This document shows positions 1 through 6,108 of a DNA stretch of 13,491 nucleotides, piece after piece (within the stretch, counting starts at the first letter, position 1; every line of letters starts with the position of its first letter). The notes beneath the pieces were generated by a model, which saw nothing but the letters and a program-made list of their open reading frames with translations, was not told the origin of the DNA and ran no database searches. Source of the DNA: DASRTE01 sp035253685 (GTDB taxonomy: Bacteria; Actinomycetota; Actinomycetes; Jiangellales; Jiangellaceae). The stretch spans positions 1 through 13,491 of the forward strand of contig DATFBR010000099.1 of the NCBI GenBank assembly GCA_035253685.1, read 5' to 3'. The translations under genes were made by a program, and so were the position numbers.

Positions 1-1
1 C

Positions 2-556
2 ACCTCCTCGACACCGAACGCCGCAGCCTCCGGTGACGCCCCGGCCGGCAAGGGTCGGCCGACGCCGACCCGGCGCGAGGCCGAGCAGGCCCGCAAGCAA
101 CGCGTCCGCCCGCCACTGACCCGGCGCGAAGCGCTCAAGCGGGAGCGTGAACTCGCCCGCGCCGACCGGGCGCGTTCCCGTCAGGCCATGAGCACGGGCG
201 ACGAGCGGTACTTCCTCGAGCGCGACAAAGGGCCGGTGCGCCGGTTCCTGCGTGACTACGTCGACTCGCGCCGCACCGTCGCCGAGTTCTTCCTGCCGCT
301 CGTCCTGTTCGTGCTGCTGTTGAGCTTCGTCCCCAATGCCCAGCTGCGGGTGTTCTCGACGCTGTTGTGGCTCGCCACGATGCTGCTGGTGATCCTCGAC
401 GTGACCATGATGGCGTTCCGGGTCAAACGCGAGGTCCGTACCCGCTTTCCCGACGACACCGGCCGTGGCCACGTGCTGTATGCCATCGCCCGCTCGACCC
501 AGATCCGCAGGTTCCGGCTGCCGAAGCCGACCGTGAAGCCCGGGACGCCGGTGTGA
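2..556 (+). CDS. DUF3043 family integral membrane protein, 5' end outside the window
   Basis: The reading frame is open from base 2, so the start codon lies upstream and 184 residues are visible. The visible part begins with a low-complexity Ala/Ser stretch, then the hallmark GKGRPTPTRREAE block (about residues 17-29). A strongly basic, probably cytoplasmic segment follows, and then the conserved RDYVDSRRTVAEFFLP region. Two hydrophobic segments (about 98-112 and 118-139) are separated by only a few residues, giving a membrane hairpin, and the C-terminus is again basic. This layout is that of the actinobacterial DUF3043 family, whose biochemical function is not known. The internal ATG at 188 is not the start, because conserved family sequence lies upstream of it. 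The stop codon overlaps the GTG of the next gene (GTGA), so the two are probably translationally coupled. Confidence 0.9.
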   Translation, partial: TSSTPNAAASGDAPAGKGRPTPTRREAEQARKQRVRPPLTRREALKRERELARADRARSRQAMSTGDERYFLERDKGPVRRFLRDYVDSRRTVAEFFLPLVLFVLLLSFVPNAQLRVFSTLLWLATMLLVILDVTMMAFRVKREVRTRFPDDTGRGHVLYAIARSTQIRRFRLPKPTVKPGTPV

Positions 557-1056
557 GCGCGGCCCTGCCGGCCCGGACGCAGGCCGATCCGGGCGAGTTC
601 ACGGTGCGCGCGCTGGCCTACGGCGACGCCGTCGTGCGCGCCCTCGAGGCCGAATTGCAGCAGGAGTACATCGAGCGCTACGGCGGCGTGGACGAGTCAC
701 CGGTGGACCCCGCGCAGTTCGCACCCCCAGACGGCGTGTTCCTAGTGGGCTTTTCCGGCGCCGAGCCGGTGGCGTCCGGCGGGTTCCGCCGGCACGACGA
801 CGAAGCGGCCGAGATCAAGCGCATGTACGTCGTCGAAGACCGCCGCGGCATCGGGTACGCCCGCCGACTGCTCGCCGAGTTGGAGAGGCGCGCGGCCGAG
901 GCCGGTTACGTGCGGGTGGTTCTCGAGACCGGCCTGCGCCAGCCTGAGGCAGTGGCGCTCTACGAGTCCAGCGGCTATACACCGATACCCGGCGTCGGCT
1001 TCTACGCAGGACAGTCCCTCTCGCGAAGCTTCGGCAAGCAGCTCCGCCTCGGCTGA
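553..1056 (+). CDS. GNAT family N-acetyltransferase
   Basis: This encodes a 167-residue single-domain GCN5-related acetyltransferase. The acetyl-CoA pyrophosphate-binding loop (motif A) is visible as RRGIGYARRLL at about residues 97-107. It follows the beta-4 strand with EIKRMYVVED. A later YESSGYTPI segment matches the typical end of the fold (Y-x-x-x-G-Y/F). The substrate cannot be read from the sequence and could be an amino group on a small molecule, peptide or protein. I chose the GTG at 553 because it overlaps the TGA of the DUF3043 gene (GTGA). The open frame further upstream is antisense-like shadow inside the DUF3043 gene. The gene ends in a hairpin shared with the convergent small gene. 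Confidence 0.88.
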   Translation: MSAALPARTQADPGEFTVRALAYGDAVVRALEAELQQEYIERYGGVDESPVDPAQFAPPDGVFLVGFSGAEPVASGGFRRHDDEAAEIKRMYVVEDRRGIGYARRLLAELERRAAEAGYVRVVLETGLRQPEAVALYESSGYTPIPGVGFYAGQSLSRSFGKQLRLG

Positions 1057-1072
1057 GCCGGAGTCGGCTCAG
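1053..1072. terminator. Hairpin between convergent genes, probable bidirectional terminator
   Basis: CTGAGCCG at 1053-1060 and CGGCTCAG at 1065-1072 form a perfect 8-bp stem with a 4-nt loop (GAGT). The TGA of the GNAT gene (1054-1056) lies in one arm and the complement of the stop of the minus-strand gene (1069-1071) in the other. No T-tract follows on either strand, which is common for actinobacterial terminator-like hairpins. The terminator role is inferred from its position between convergent genes. Confidence 0.55.
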
Positions 1073-1290
1073 TCGGGTGGACGCAGGCTCATCGGTCCGT
1101 AGACGTCCCTGCCGTCCTCGAGCAGGGTCACTGCGTCCACACCGGCGTCGGCGAGCGCCCGCCAGCGCTCGCCGAGCCAGGACTCAGCCTCGGACTGGGT
1201 CGGGAACCCACTGCCGTCGCCACCGCCGGAGACCTTGGCGGGCGGGATCACGCTCCCCTCCTGGTCCAGGTAACGCCAGGTCCAGGCCAT
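1069..1290 (-). CDS. Small conserved actinobacterial protein of unknown function
   Basis: This encodes a 73-residue soluble acidic protein. It starts MAWTWRYLD and ends with a YGPMSLRP motif. In between are a Gly-rich loop and a QSEAESWLGERW segment. I recognise the pattern (MAWTWRY at the start, sEAESWiGE in the middle, YGPMSL at the end) as a small protein family common in Actinobacteria, without a known function. The ATG has a strong ribosome site, GGGAGGT at about 1294-1300 on the minus strand. It points away from the cobalamin riboswitch and converges on the GNAT gene. There is no transmembrane segment or signal peptide. Confidence 0.8.
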   Translation of the reverse strand: MAWTWRYLDQEGSVIPPAKVSGGGDGSGFPTQSEAESWLGERWRALADAGVDAVTLLEDGRDVYGPMSLRPPD

Positions 1291-1365
1291 CGCACCTCCC
1301 GCCGATCGTCTGCTCGACGAAGGCTACCGGCCACCTTTGACGTCAGCCCTGCCGGCGTGGGACAG

Positions 1366-1497
1366 TCCCGACAGCTCCACGTACCTGGTCGGGGGAAGTC
1401 GGTCGGATGCCGACGCTGACCCGCAACCGTAGGCCGCGCGCGGTGCCACCAGAGCCCGCGTCCAGTTCGTCGCGGCGAGCCGGGATACCTGTCGGGT
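1366..1497 (+). promoter_or_regulatory. Cobalamin (adenosylcobalamin) riboswitch
   Basis: The core matches the cobalamin aptamer. GGGGAAGTCGG at 1392-1402 is followed by GATGCCGACGCTGA and then CCCGCAACCGT (1420-1430). GTGCCACCAG follows, and the B12 box GAGCCGGGATACCTGTC ends near 1493. CCCGACAG (1367-1374) is perfectly complementary to CTGTCGGG (1489-1496) and closes the aptamer with an 8-bp stem. In this family, ligand binding normally shuts off expression of the downstream gene, so the transport operon should be repressed when B12 is plentiful. The start codon it controls is at 1631, leaving about 130 nt for the expression platform. The gene-free stretch 1291-1630 holds this element. Its first 75 bases must contain promoters for both directions, but I see no convincing hexamers there. 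Confidence 0.92.
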
Positions 1498-1535
1498 GCG
1501 AGCGGCTCCACGTTCCGTCGAGGCCTGCGGGACGG

Positions 1536-1557
1536 GGCCGGGTCGTCGACCCTGGCC
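1536..1557 (+). promoter_or_regulatory. Strong hairpin in the riboswitch expression platform
   Basis: GGCCGGGTC (1536-1544) pairs with GACCC plus GGCC (1548-1552 and 1554-1557). The result is a 9-bp stem with a single bulged T and a 3-nt loop. It lies between the B12 box and the start codon at 1631. It has no T-run after it. It could be a factor-dependent terminator stem or part of a switch that exposes or hides the ribosome site. A second possible stem (GGTCCG at 1590-1595 with CGGACC at 1606-1611) sits just before the Shine-Dalgarno sequence. The role is inferred from position. Confidence 0.4.
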
Positions 1558-1630
1558 ATGGCTGCGCTGCAGCCGGGCACCGGGAGGGTGGTCCGTCCTC
1601 GTCACCGGACCGCTCACCGAAAGGTCACCC

Positions 1631-2338
1631 ATGCGCACCTCCGCACTGCGCCGGGCCGCGTTGTCCGCGGCCGGCTCCGCCACTGCTCTCGCCCTGGCAC
1701 TCCCGCTCACCGCGCACGCCCAGGACGACGTCTTCCGCTTCTGGGGCTACTTCCAGTGGACCGACGGCGCCTGGACCTTCGCCCAGATCGGCCCGGCCGA
1801 CGCCACACCCACCGACGGTGCCGTCGAGGGCTGGCGGTACGCGGTGGCCGGGGCCGAACCGCGATTTCCGCGCGCGGACGGCGACTTCGAACTGATCTGC
1901 GGGTCCACCGATGCGGGCCCGGACGAGAAGCGGGTCGCCGTCGTGATCGACTACGGCACCGAGGCCGATTCCGAGGACGGCTCCGAGCCTCCGGCCGCCG
2001 AAGGCGCCTGCGCCGTCGTGCCGCAAGACGCGACCGGCGCCGACGTCCTCGCCGACGTCACGGAGGTCCGCCTCGACGCCGCCGGTCTGACCTGCGGGCT
2101 GGGCGGTTACCCGCAGCAGGGGTGCGGCGGAGCCGTGAGTACACCGGCACCCACCGGTCCGGAGGAGACCGTCGAGCTCGCCCTGCCACAGTCGGAGACC
2201 CCGGCCGCAGCCGACACCGGCGGGGCCGCCGACGCGGACGACGACGGGATCCCGGTCGGTCTGCTCGTGGGCATCGGAGCGATCGCCGTGGTCGCCGTGG
2301 CGGCCGTGGTGCGGTCGAGGGGTTCGACGGCGCCGTGA
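1631..2338 (+). CDS. Secreted, membrane-anchored SCO2322-like protein of the B12 ECF transporter operon
   Basis: This encodes a 235-residue protein. An N-terminal signal peptide (basic residues, hydrophobic core, AHA cleavage site after about residue 30) is followed by the conserved FRFWGYFQWTDGAWTFA block. A GPAD...P.DGAVEGWRYAV segment comes next, then an acidic, Pro/Ala-rich region with four cysteines that could form two disulfides. A single transmembrane helix lies at about 206-227, with a short basic tail. The topology is therefore an extracellular domain tethered to the membrane. I recognise the N-terminal pattern as the SCO2322 family, which in actinobacteria sits beside cobalamin-type ECF transporters. 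It may capture B12 or a corrinoid at the cell surface; this is inference. The ATG has a GAAAGG site at 1619-1624. Its stop overlaps the next gene's GTG. Confidence 0.85.
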   Translation: MRTSALRRAALSAAGSATALALALPLTAHAQDDVFRFWGYFQWTDGAWTFAQIGPADATPTDGAVEGWRYAVAGAEPRFPRADGDFELICGSTDAGPDEKRVAVVIDYGTEADSEDGSEPPAAEGACAVVPQDATGADVLADVTEVRLDAAGLTCGLGGYPQQGCGGAVSTPAPTGPEETVELALPQSETPAAADTGGAADADDDGIPVGLLVGIGAIAVVAVAAVVRSRGSTAP

Positions 2339-3447
2339 CGACCCTGACGGTCCCGGCGCGACGGGCGGCCCGGCTGCCCCGTCAGCTGCACGCCGGGGCG
2401 TGGTGGCTGTGGGCGTTGGGGCTCGCCGCCGCTGCCAGCCGCACCACCAACCCCCTACTGCTCGGACTGCTGCTCGCGGTCACGGCCTACGTCGTGGCGG
2501 CCCGGCGGACGCAGGCGCCGTGGGGAGGCTCGTTCAACGCCTTCCTCAAGCTCGGTCTTGCCGTGATCGCGATCCGGGTCGTCTTCCAGGCCGTCTTCGG
2601 TGCACACGTCGGCGGTTCCACGGTGCTGATCACGCTGCCGGAGATCGCCCTGCCCGAGTGGGCGGCCGCGCTGAAGGTCGGTGGGCCGGTGACGCTGGAG
2701 GCGGTGATGCTGGCGTTCTACGACGGACTGCGGCTGGCGGTGATCCTGGCCTGCATGGGGGCCGCCAACGCGCTCGCCGACGCCCGACGGCTGTTGCGGT
2801 CGGTGCCTGGTGCCCTCTACGAGGCCGGCGTGGCGCTCGTGGTCGCCATGACGTTCGCGCCGCGGCTGGTCGAGGACGCGGTCCGCATCCGGCGCGCACA
2901 CCGACTCCGCGGCCACAAGGCCACGGGGCTCCGAGGGCTGGGCCGCGTCGCCATGCCCGTGCTCGAGGGCTCGCTCGAACGAGCCCTGGAACTGGCGGCG
3001 GCGATGGACTCCCGCGGCTTCGGCCGCGCCGGTTCGGTGCCGGCGACTCGACGCCGGGTGACGTCGCTGCTGGTGATCGGCGGCCTGCTCGGAGTGTGCG
3101 TCGGTGTGTACGGGCTGCTCGACGGTGGCTCGGCCGCGTCGACGGCGCCGGCCCTGCTGGCACTCGGGCTCGCGCTCGCGGCGGGCGGCTTCGTCCTGGG
3201 GGGGCATGCCTCGCTACGCACGCGGTACCGGCCCGATCCCTGGCTGTTGCCCGAGTGGGTGGTCGCGGGGTCAGGAGCGTTCGTCGCCGTGGCGTTCGCC
3301 GTCGCCGCCTCCCAGGGAGTGCCGGGCATGAACCTGCTGGTCGTGCCGCTCGTCGTGCCGGACCTGCCGGCGCTGCCGGTCGCGGGCGCGTTGGTGGCTC
3401 TCCTGCCGGCGTGGGTCGCACCTCGACCGGCCGAGGTGACGGCGTGA
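2335..3447 (+). CDS. cbrV: ECF transporter T component (CbiQ family, CbrV-like)
   Basis: This encodes a 370-residue polytopic membrane protein, the energy-coupling subunit that connects the ATPases with the substrate-binding S component. The CbiQ domain covers about the first 250 residues. It includes the coupling-helix motif AMDSRGFGR at about 223-231, the 'Ala-Arg-Gly' signature that contacts the ATPases. Four or five transmembrane segments precede it and three or four more follow (from about residue 240). The protein is therefore clearly longer than the usual 250-280 residues. The start is the GTG that overlaps the upstream TGA (GTGA), in frame with the conserved region. Assignment to cobalamin rather than cobalt transport rests on the riboswitch and the S component downstream. 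The cbrV symbol follows the predicted cobalamin ECF naming. Confidence 0.85.
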   Translation: MTTLTVPARRAARLPRQLHAGAWWLWALGLAAAASRTTNPLLLGLLLAVTAYVVAARRTQAPWGGSFNAFLKLGLAVIAIRVVFQAVFGAHVGGSTVLITLPEIALPEWAAALKVGGPVTLEAVMLAFYDGLRLAVILACMGAANALADARRLLRSVPGALYEAGVALVVAMTFAPRLVEDAVRIRRAHRLRGHKATGLRGLGRVAMPVLEGSLERALELAAAMDSRGFGRAGSVPATRRRVTSLLVIGGLLGVCVGVYGLLDGGSAASTAPALLALGLALAAGGFVLGGHASLRTRYRPDPWLLPEWVVAGSGAFVAVAFAVAASQGVPGMNLLVVPLVVPDLPALPVAGALVALLPAWVAPRPAEVTA

Positions 3448-5063
3448 TCGTGTTCGAGGACGTCTCCGTCCGCTACCCGGGCAGGAACACGGCCGTGCTG
3501 CGCGAGGTGCGCCTGCGGGTTCCCGAGGGCGAGCTGTGCCTGGTGGTGGGCCGGACCGGCTCGGGCAAGTCGACGCTGCTCCGCGCCGTCAACGGCTTGG
3601 TGCCGCACTTCACCGGCGGCACGCTCGGCGGGCGCGTCCTGGTGGCCGGCCGGGACACGCGCACGCATCGCCCTCGGGACCTCGCCGACGTGGTCGGTGT
3701 GGTCGGGCAGGATCCCCGTTCGGGACTGGTTGCCGACATCGTCGAGGACGAGCTCGCGTTCGGTATGGAATGGCTGGGGCTCGCGCCCGATGTCATGCGC
3801 CGCCGGGTGGAGGAGTCCCTCGACCTGCTCGGGCTGGCCGATGTGCGCCGCCGTCCGTTGTCGACCCTGTCCGTCGGCCAGTTGCAGCGAGTGGCGATCG
3901 GAGCCGCTCTGACGTCGCACCCTCAGGTCCTGGTCCTCGACGAGCCCACGTCGGCGCTGGACCCGCAGGCCGCCGAGGACGTGCTCGCCGCACTCCAGCG
4001 ACTCGTCCACGATCTCGGCACGACCGTGCTGCTCGCCGAGCACCGGCTGGAGCGGGTGGTCCAGTACGCGGACCGCGTGCTGCACCTTCCCGGTGACGGG
4101 CGGGTCGTCGACGGGCCGCCCGCCCAGATCATGGCGACGGTGCCCATCGTGCCGCCGGTCGTCGAGCTCGGTCGCCTCGCCGGCTGGCATCCGCTGCCGT
4201 TGTCGGTCCGCGACGCTCGCCGGGCCGCCGGCGAACTGCGGGCCGCGTTGGGCCACACCAGCGCGTTGCGCGCCGTACCCACGCTGCCGACCGACGCTCC
4301 GCTGGTGACGACGGACCGTCTCGTCGTGCGGTACGGCGAGACGGTGGCACTCCGCGGCGTCGACTTTGCCGTCCGGCCCGGTGAGATTGTCGCCCTGATG
4401 GGGCGCAACGGTGCGGGCAAGTCCAGTCTGCTGGCCGCTCTGGTCGGGTTGGTCGAGCCCAGCGCGGGAACCGTCTCCACCGGTGGATTTCGGCCACACC
4501 GGGCGGGCCCGAGCGAGATGGTGCGTGCTGCCGGGCTGGTCCCCCAGGACCCATCGGATCTCCTGTACACCGCCTCTGTGGCGGACGAGTGCCGTGAGGC
4601 CGATGCCGACGCGGCGGCCGGGGCAGGCACCTGCCGTCGACTGCTGACCCGCGTTGCCCCGGATATCGACGACGCGACCCATCCCAGGGATCTCTCCGAA
4701 GGGCAGCGACTCTGTCTCGCCATCGCCGTCGTCCTGTCCGCCGCGCCGCCGGTGCTCCTGCTCGACGAGCCCACCCGGGGTCTGGACTACGCAGCCAAGC
4801 GACGCCTGAGTGCCGTCCTGCGCGACCTGGTGTCGGCCGGCTCCGCACACGCAGTCGTCCTCGCGACCCACGACGTCGAACTGGTCGCCGAACTCGCCAC
4901 CCGGGTGGTCGTGCTCGCCGACGGCGAGGTGGTGGCCGACGGTCCGACCGCCGACGTGGTCGTCGGGTCGCCCGTCTTCGCACCGCAGGTCGCCAAGGTC
5001 ATGGCGCCGCAGCCATGGCTCACCGTCGGCGACGTCGCCGCCGCCCTCGGGGCAGCCTCGTGA
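3444..5063 (+). CDS. cbrU: Fused double ATPase of an ECF transporter (EcfA-EcfA', CbrU-like)
   Basis: This encodes 539 residues with two ABC ATPase domains in one chain. Domain 1 has Walker A GRTGSGKST (36-44), Q-loop Q89, signature LSVGQ (about 142-146), Walker B LVLDEPT (about 164-170) and switch His in AEHRLER. Domain 2 starts after a linker near residue 290. It has Walker A GRNGAGKSS (320-328), signature LSEGQ (417-421), Walker B VLLLDEPT (437-444) and switch His in ATHDVEL. All catalytic residues are present in both halves, so the protein can form the two ATP sites by itself. Both signatures deviate from LSGGQ at the third position. The GTG at 3444 overlaps the preceding stop (GTGA); a GTG two codons later is an alternative. 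It powers the adjacent T and S components on the cytoplasmic face. Confidence 0.93.
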   Translation: MIVFEDVSVRYPGRNTAVLREVRLRVPEGELCLVVGRTGSGKSTLLRAVNGLVPHFTGGTLGGRVLVAGRDTRTHRPRDLADVVGVVGQDPRSGLVADIVEDELAFGMEWLGLAPDVMRRRVEESLDLLGLADVRRRPLSTLSVGQLQRVAIGAALTSHPQVLVLDEPTSALDPQAAEDVLAALQRLVHDLGTTVLLAEHRLERVVQYADRVLHLPGDGRVVDGPPAQIMATVPIVPPVVELGRLAGWHPLPLSVRDARRAAGELRAALGHTSALRAVPTLPTDAPLVTTDRLVVRYGETVALRGVDFAVRPGEIVALMGRNGAGKSSLLAALVGLVEPSAGTVSTGGFRPHRAGPSEMVRAAGLVPQDPSDLLYTASVADECREADADAAAGAGTCRRLLTRVAPDIDDATHPRDLSEGQRLCLAIAVVLSAAPPVLLLDEPTRGLDYAAKRRLSAVLRDLVSAGSAHAVVLATHDVELVAELATRVVVLADGEVVADGPTADVVVGSPVFAPQVAKVMAPQPWLTVGDVAAALGAAS

Positions 5064-5902
5064 CCGGCGACGCCGTTCCACCGCGGGTCGCGGCCATCCG
5101 GGTGCGACCGCGAACAGTTGCGTCCCTTTCCCTGGTCTCCGCGATCGGAGTCGCCGCCTTCGGCTGGCCGTTCCTCATCGACGCCGGCCAGGGCCTGGCG
5201 CACTCCGGCGACGCACCGTGGCTGTTCGCGGCACTGCTCCCACTCCTGTTGGTCGTCGTCGTGGCCCAGCTGGCCGAGGGTGAGATGGACGCGAAGGCCG
5301 TCGCCATGCTCGGCGTGCTCGCCGCGGTCGGAACCGGTTTACGGGTGATGGGCACCGGCGCGGGCGGAGTCGAGCCGGTCTTCTTCCTGTTCGTGCTCGC
5401 CGGCCGAGCCCTGGGGCCCGGATTCGGCTTCGTGCTCGGGCAGTTGACCCTGCTCGCCAGCGCCCTGGTCACCGGAGGGGTCGGGCCGTGGCTGCCGTTC
5501 CAGATGATCGCGGCGGGCTGGATCGGGCTGGGCGCAGGCCTGCTGCCACCCCTGCGGGGCCGTGCCGAACTGGTGATGCTCGCCGGCTACGGCGCGGCGG
5601 CCGGTCTGCTGTACGGACTGCTGATCAACCTGTGGTTCTGGCCGTTCGCCGTCTTCGCCGACGGTGGGCTGGCCTTCCAGGCCGGTGACCCGATCGGGTC
5701 GAACCTCGTTCGCTATGCCGCGTTCTTCGCGGCCACCTCGCTGGTCTGGGATGCCGTTCGAGCCGTGCTGACCGCGACGTTGTGCGTCGTGGCCGGACGG
5801 CCGGTCCTCGCCGCCCTGCGCCGGGCCGCGCGCAGGGCCAACTTCCGCGCCGCGGCGCAGTTCGAGGGTCCGACGAAAGTCGGCTCGCCAGCCGCGTCAT
5901 GA
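5060..5902 (+). CDS. cbrT: ECF transporter S component, predicted cobalamin-specific (CbrT-like)
   Basis: This encodes a 280-residue membrane protein with about six hydrophobic segments. The central part EPVFFLFVLAGRALGPGFGF, followed by LLASALVTGGVGPWLPFQM, is the pattern I recognise from CbrT-like S components predicted to bind cobalamin or a precursor. The basic tail after about residue 250 is probably cytoplasmic. It is the last gene of the riboswitch-controlled unit, and its GTG overlaps the TGA of the ATPase gene. With the T component and the fused ATPase it makes a complete dedicated ECF importer. The riboswitch supports a B12-related ligand, but whether it is cobalamin, cobinamide or another corrinoid cannot be read from the sequence. 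Codon 94 (bases 5339-5341) is a TTA, very rare in such DNA. Confidence 0.83.
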   Translation: MTGDAVPPRVAAIRVRPRTVASLSLVSAIGVAAFGWPFLIDAGQGLAHSGDAPWLFAALLPLLLVVVVAQLAEGEMDAKAVAMLGVLAAVGTGLRVMGTGAGGVEPVFFLFVLAGRALGPGFGFVLGQLTLLASALVTGGVGPWLPFQMIAAGWIGLGAGLLPPLRGRAELVMLAGYGAAAGLLYGLLINLWFWPFAVFADGGLAFQAGDPIGSNLVRYAAFFAATSLVWDAVRAVLTATLCVVAGRPVLAALRRAARRANFRAAAQFEGPTKVGSPAAS

Positions 5903-5939
5903 CCGACCAGTGTCCGCGTCTTGTCTGACACCGGGGGAC

Positions 5940-5979
5940 GTCGGCCCGCGTCGCGAGACGAGGGGGGTTGCGGGCCGAC
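5940..5979 (+). terminator. Hairpin after the ECF operon, probable terminator
   Basis: GTCGGCCCGC (5940-5949) and GCGGGCCGAC (5970-5979) form a perfect 10-bp stem around a 20-nt loop. It lies 38 bases after the S-component stop. It has no T-tract, so it would be a non-canonical terminator, or an mRNA-stabilising 3' structure. Confidence 0.5.
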
Positions 5980-5994
5980 TCGGTGTTGAGGGGC

Positions 5995-6035
5995 GGGACC
6001 GTCCCCGCCGGGCCGGGGGCGGCGGGGACGGTCCC
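5995..6035. repeat. 16-bp perfect inverted repeat upstream of cobT (terminator or operator pair)
   Basis: GGGACCGTCCCCGCCG (5995-6010) is the exact reverse complement of CGGCGGGGACGGTCCC (6020-6035), with a 9-nt G-rich loop. As RNA it is the strongest hairpin I saw in the window and may end the ECF transcript, although there is no T-tract. As DNA each arm also contains its own near-palindrome (GGGACCGTCCC at 5995-6005, GGGACGGTCCC at 6025-6035), with centres 30 bp apart. A pair of binding sites for a dimeric regulator of cobT is therefore possible too. A TAGGGT at 6069-6074 is a weak -10 candidate for cobT; I see no matching -35. Confidence 0.6.
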
Positions 6036-6108
6036 ATCACCTCGGCCGGCCGGCCAATGCTCGTTCCCTAGGGTTCTCCTGCAGCCACCAGCCGGCAGAG
6101 GACACCGC

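Noticed and set aside
1337..1366. TTGACG with GACAGT 18 bases later as a promoter for the B12 operon
   Set aside because: The transcript would start near 1372 and lose most of the 5' arm of the riboswitch closing stem (1367-1374).
2817..5081. Very long minus-strand open frame (754 codons) across the T component and ATPase genes
   Set aside because: It is an antisense shadow of GC-rich coding DNA; the product has no recognisable domain and the plus strand carries clear ABC and CbiQ motifs.
5910..5931. GTGTC...GACAC inverted repeat after the S-component gene as an operator
   Set aside because: It is only 5 bp with a 12-base spacer, expected by chance.
5968..6108. N-terminal extension of cobT to the ATG at 5968
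   Set aside because: It would translate the inverted repeat and has no family similarity; the ATG at 6109 has a well-placed AGAGGA site.
5903..6108. A second B12 riboswitch before cobT
   Set aside because: No B12 box or CCCGCAAC core is present; only hairpins are seen.
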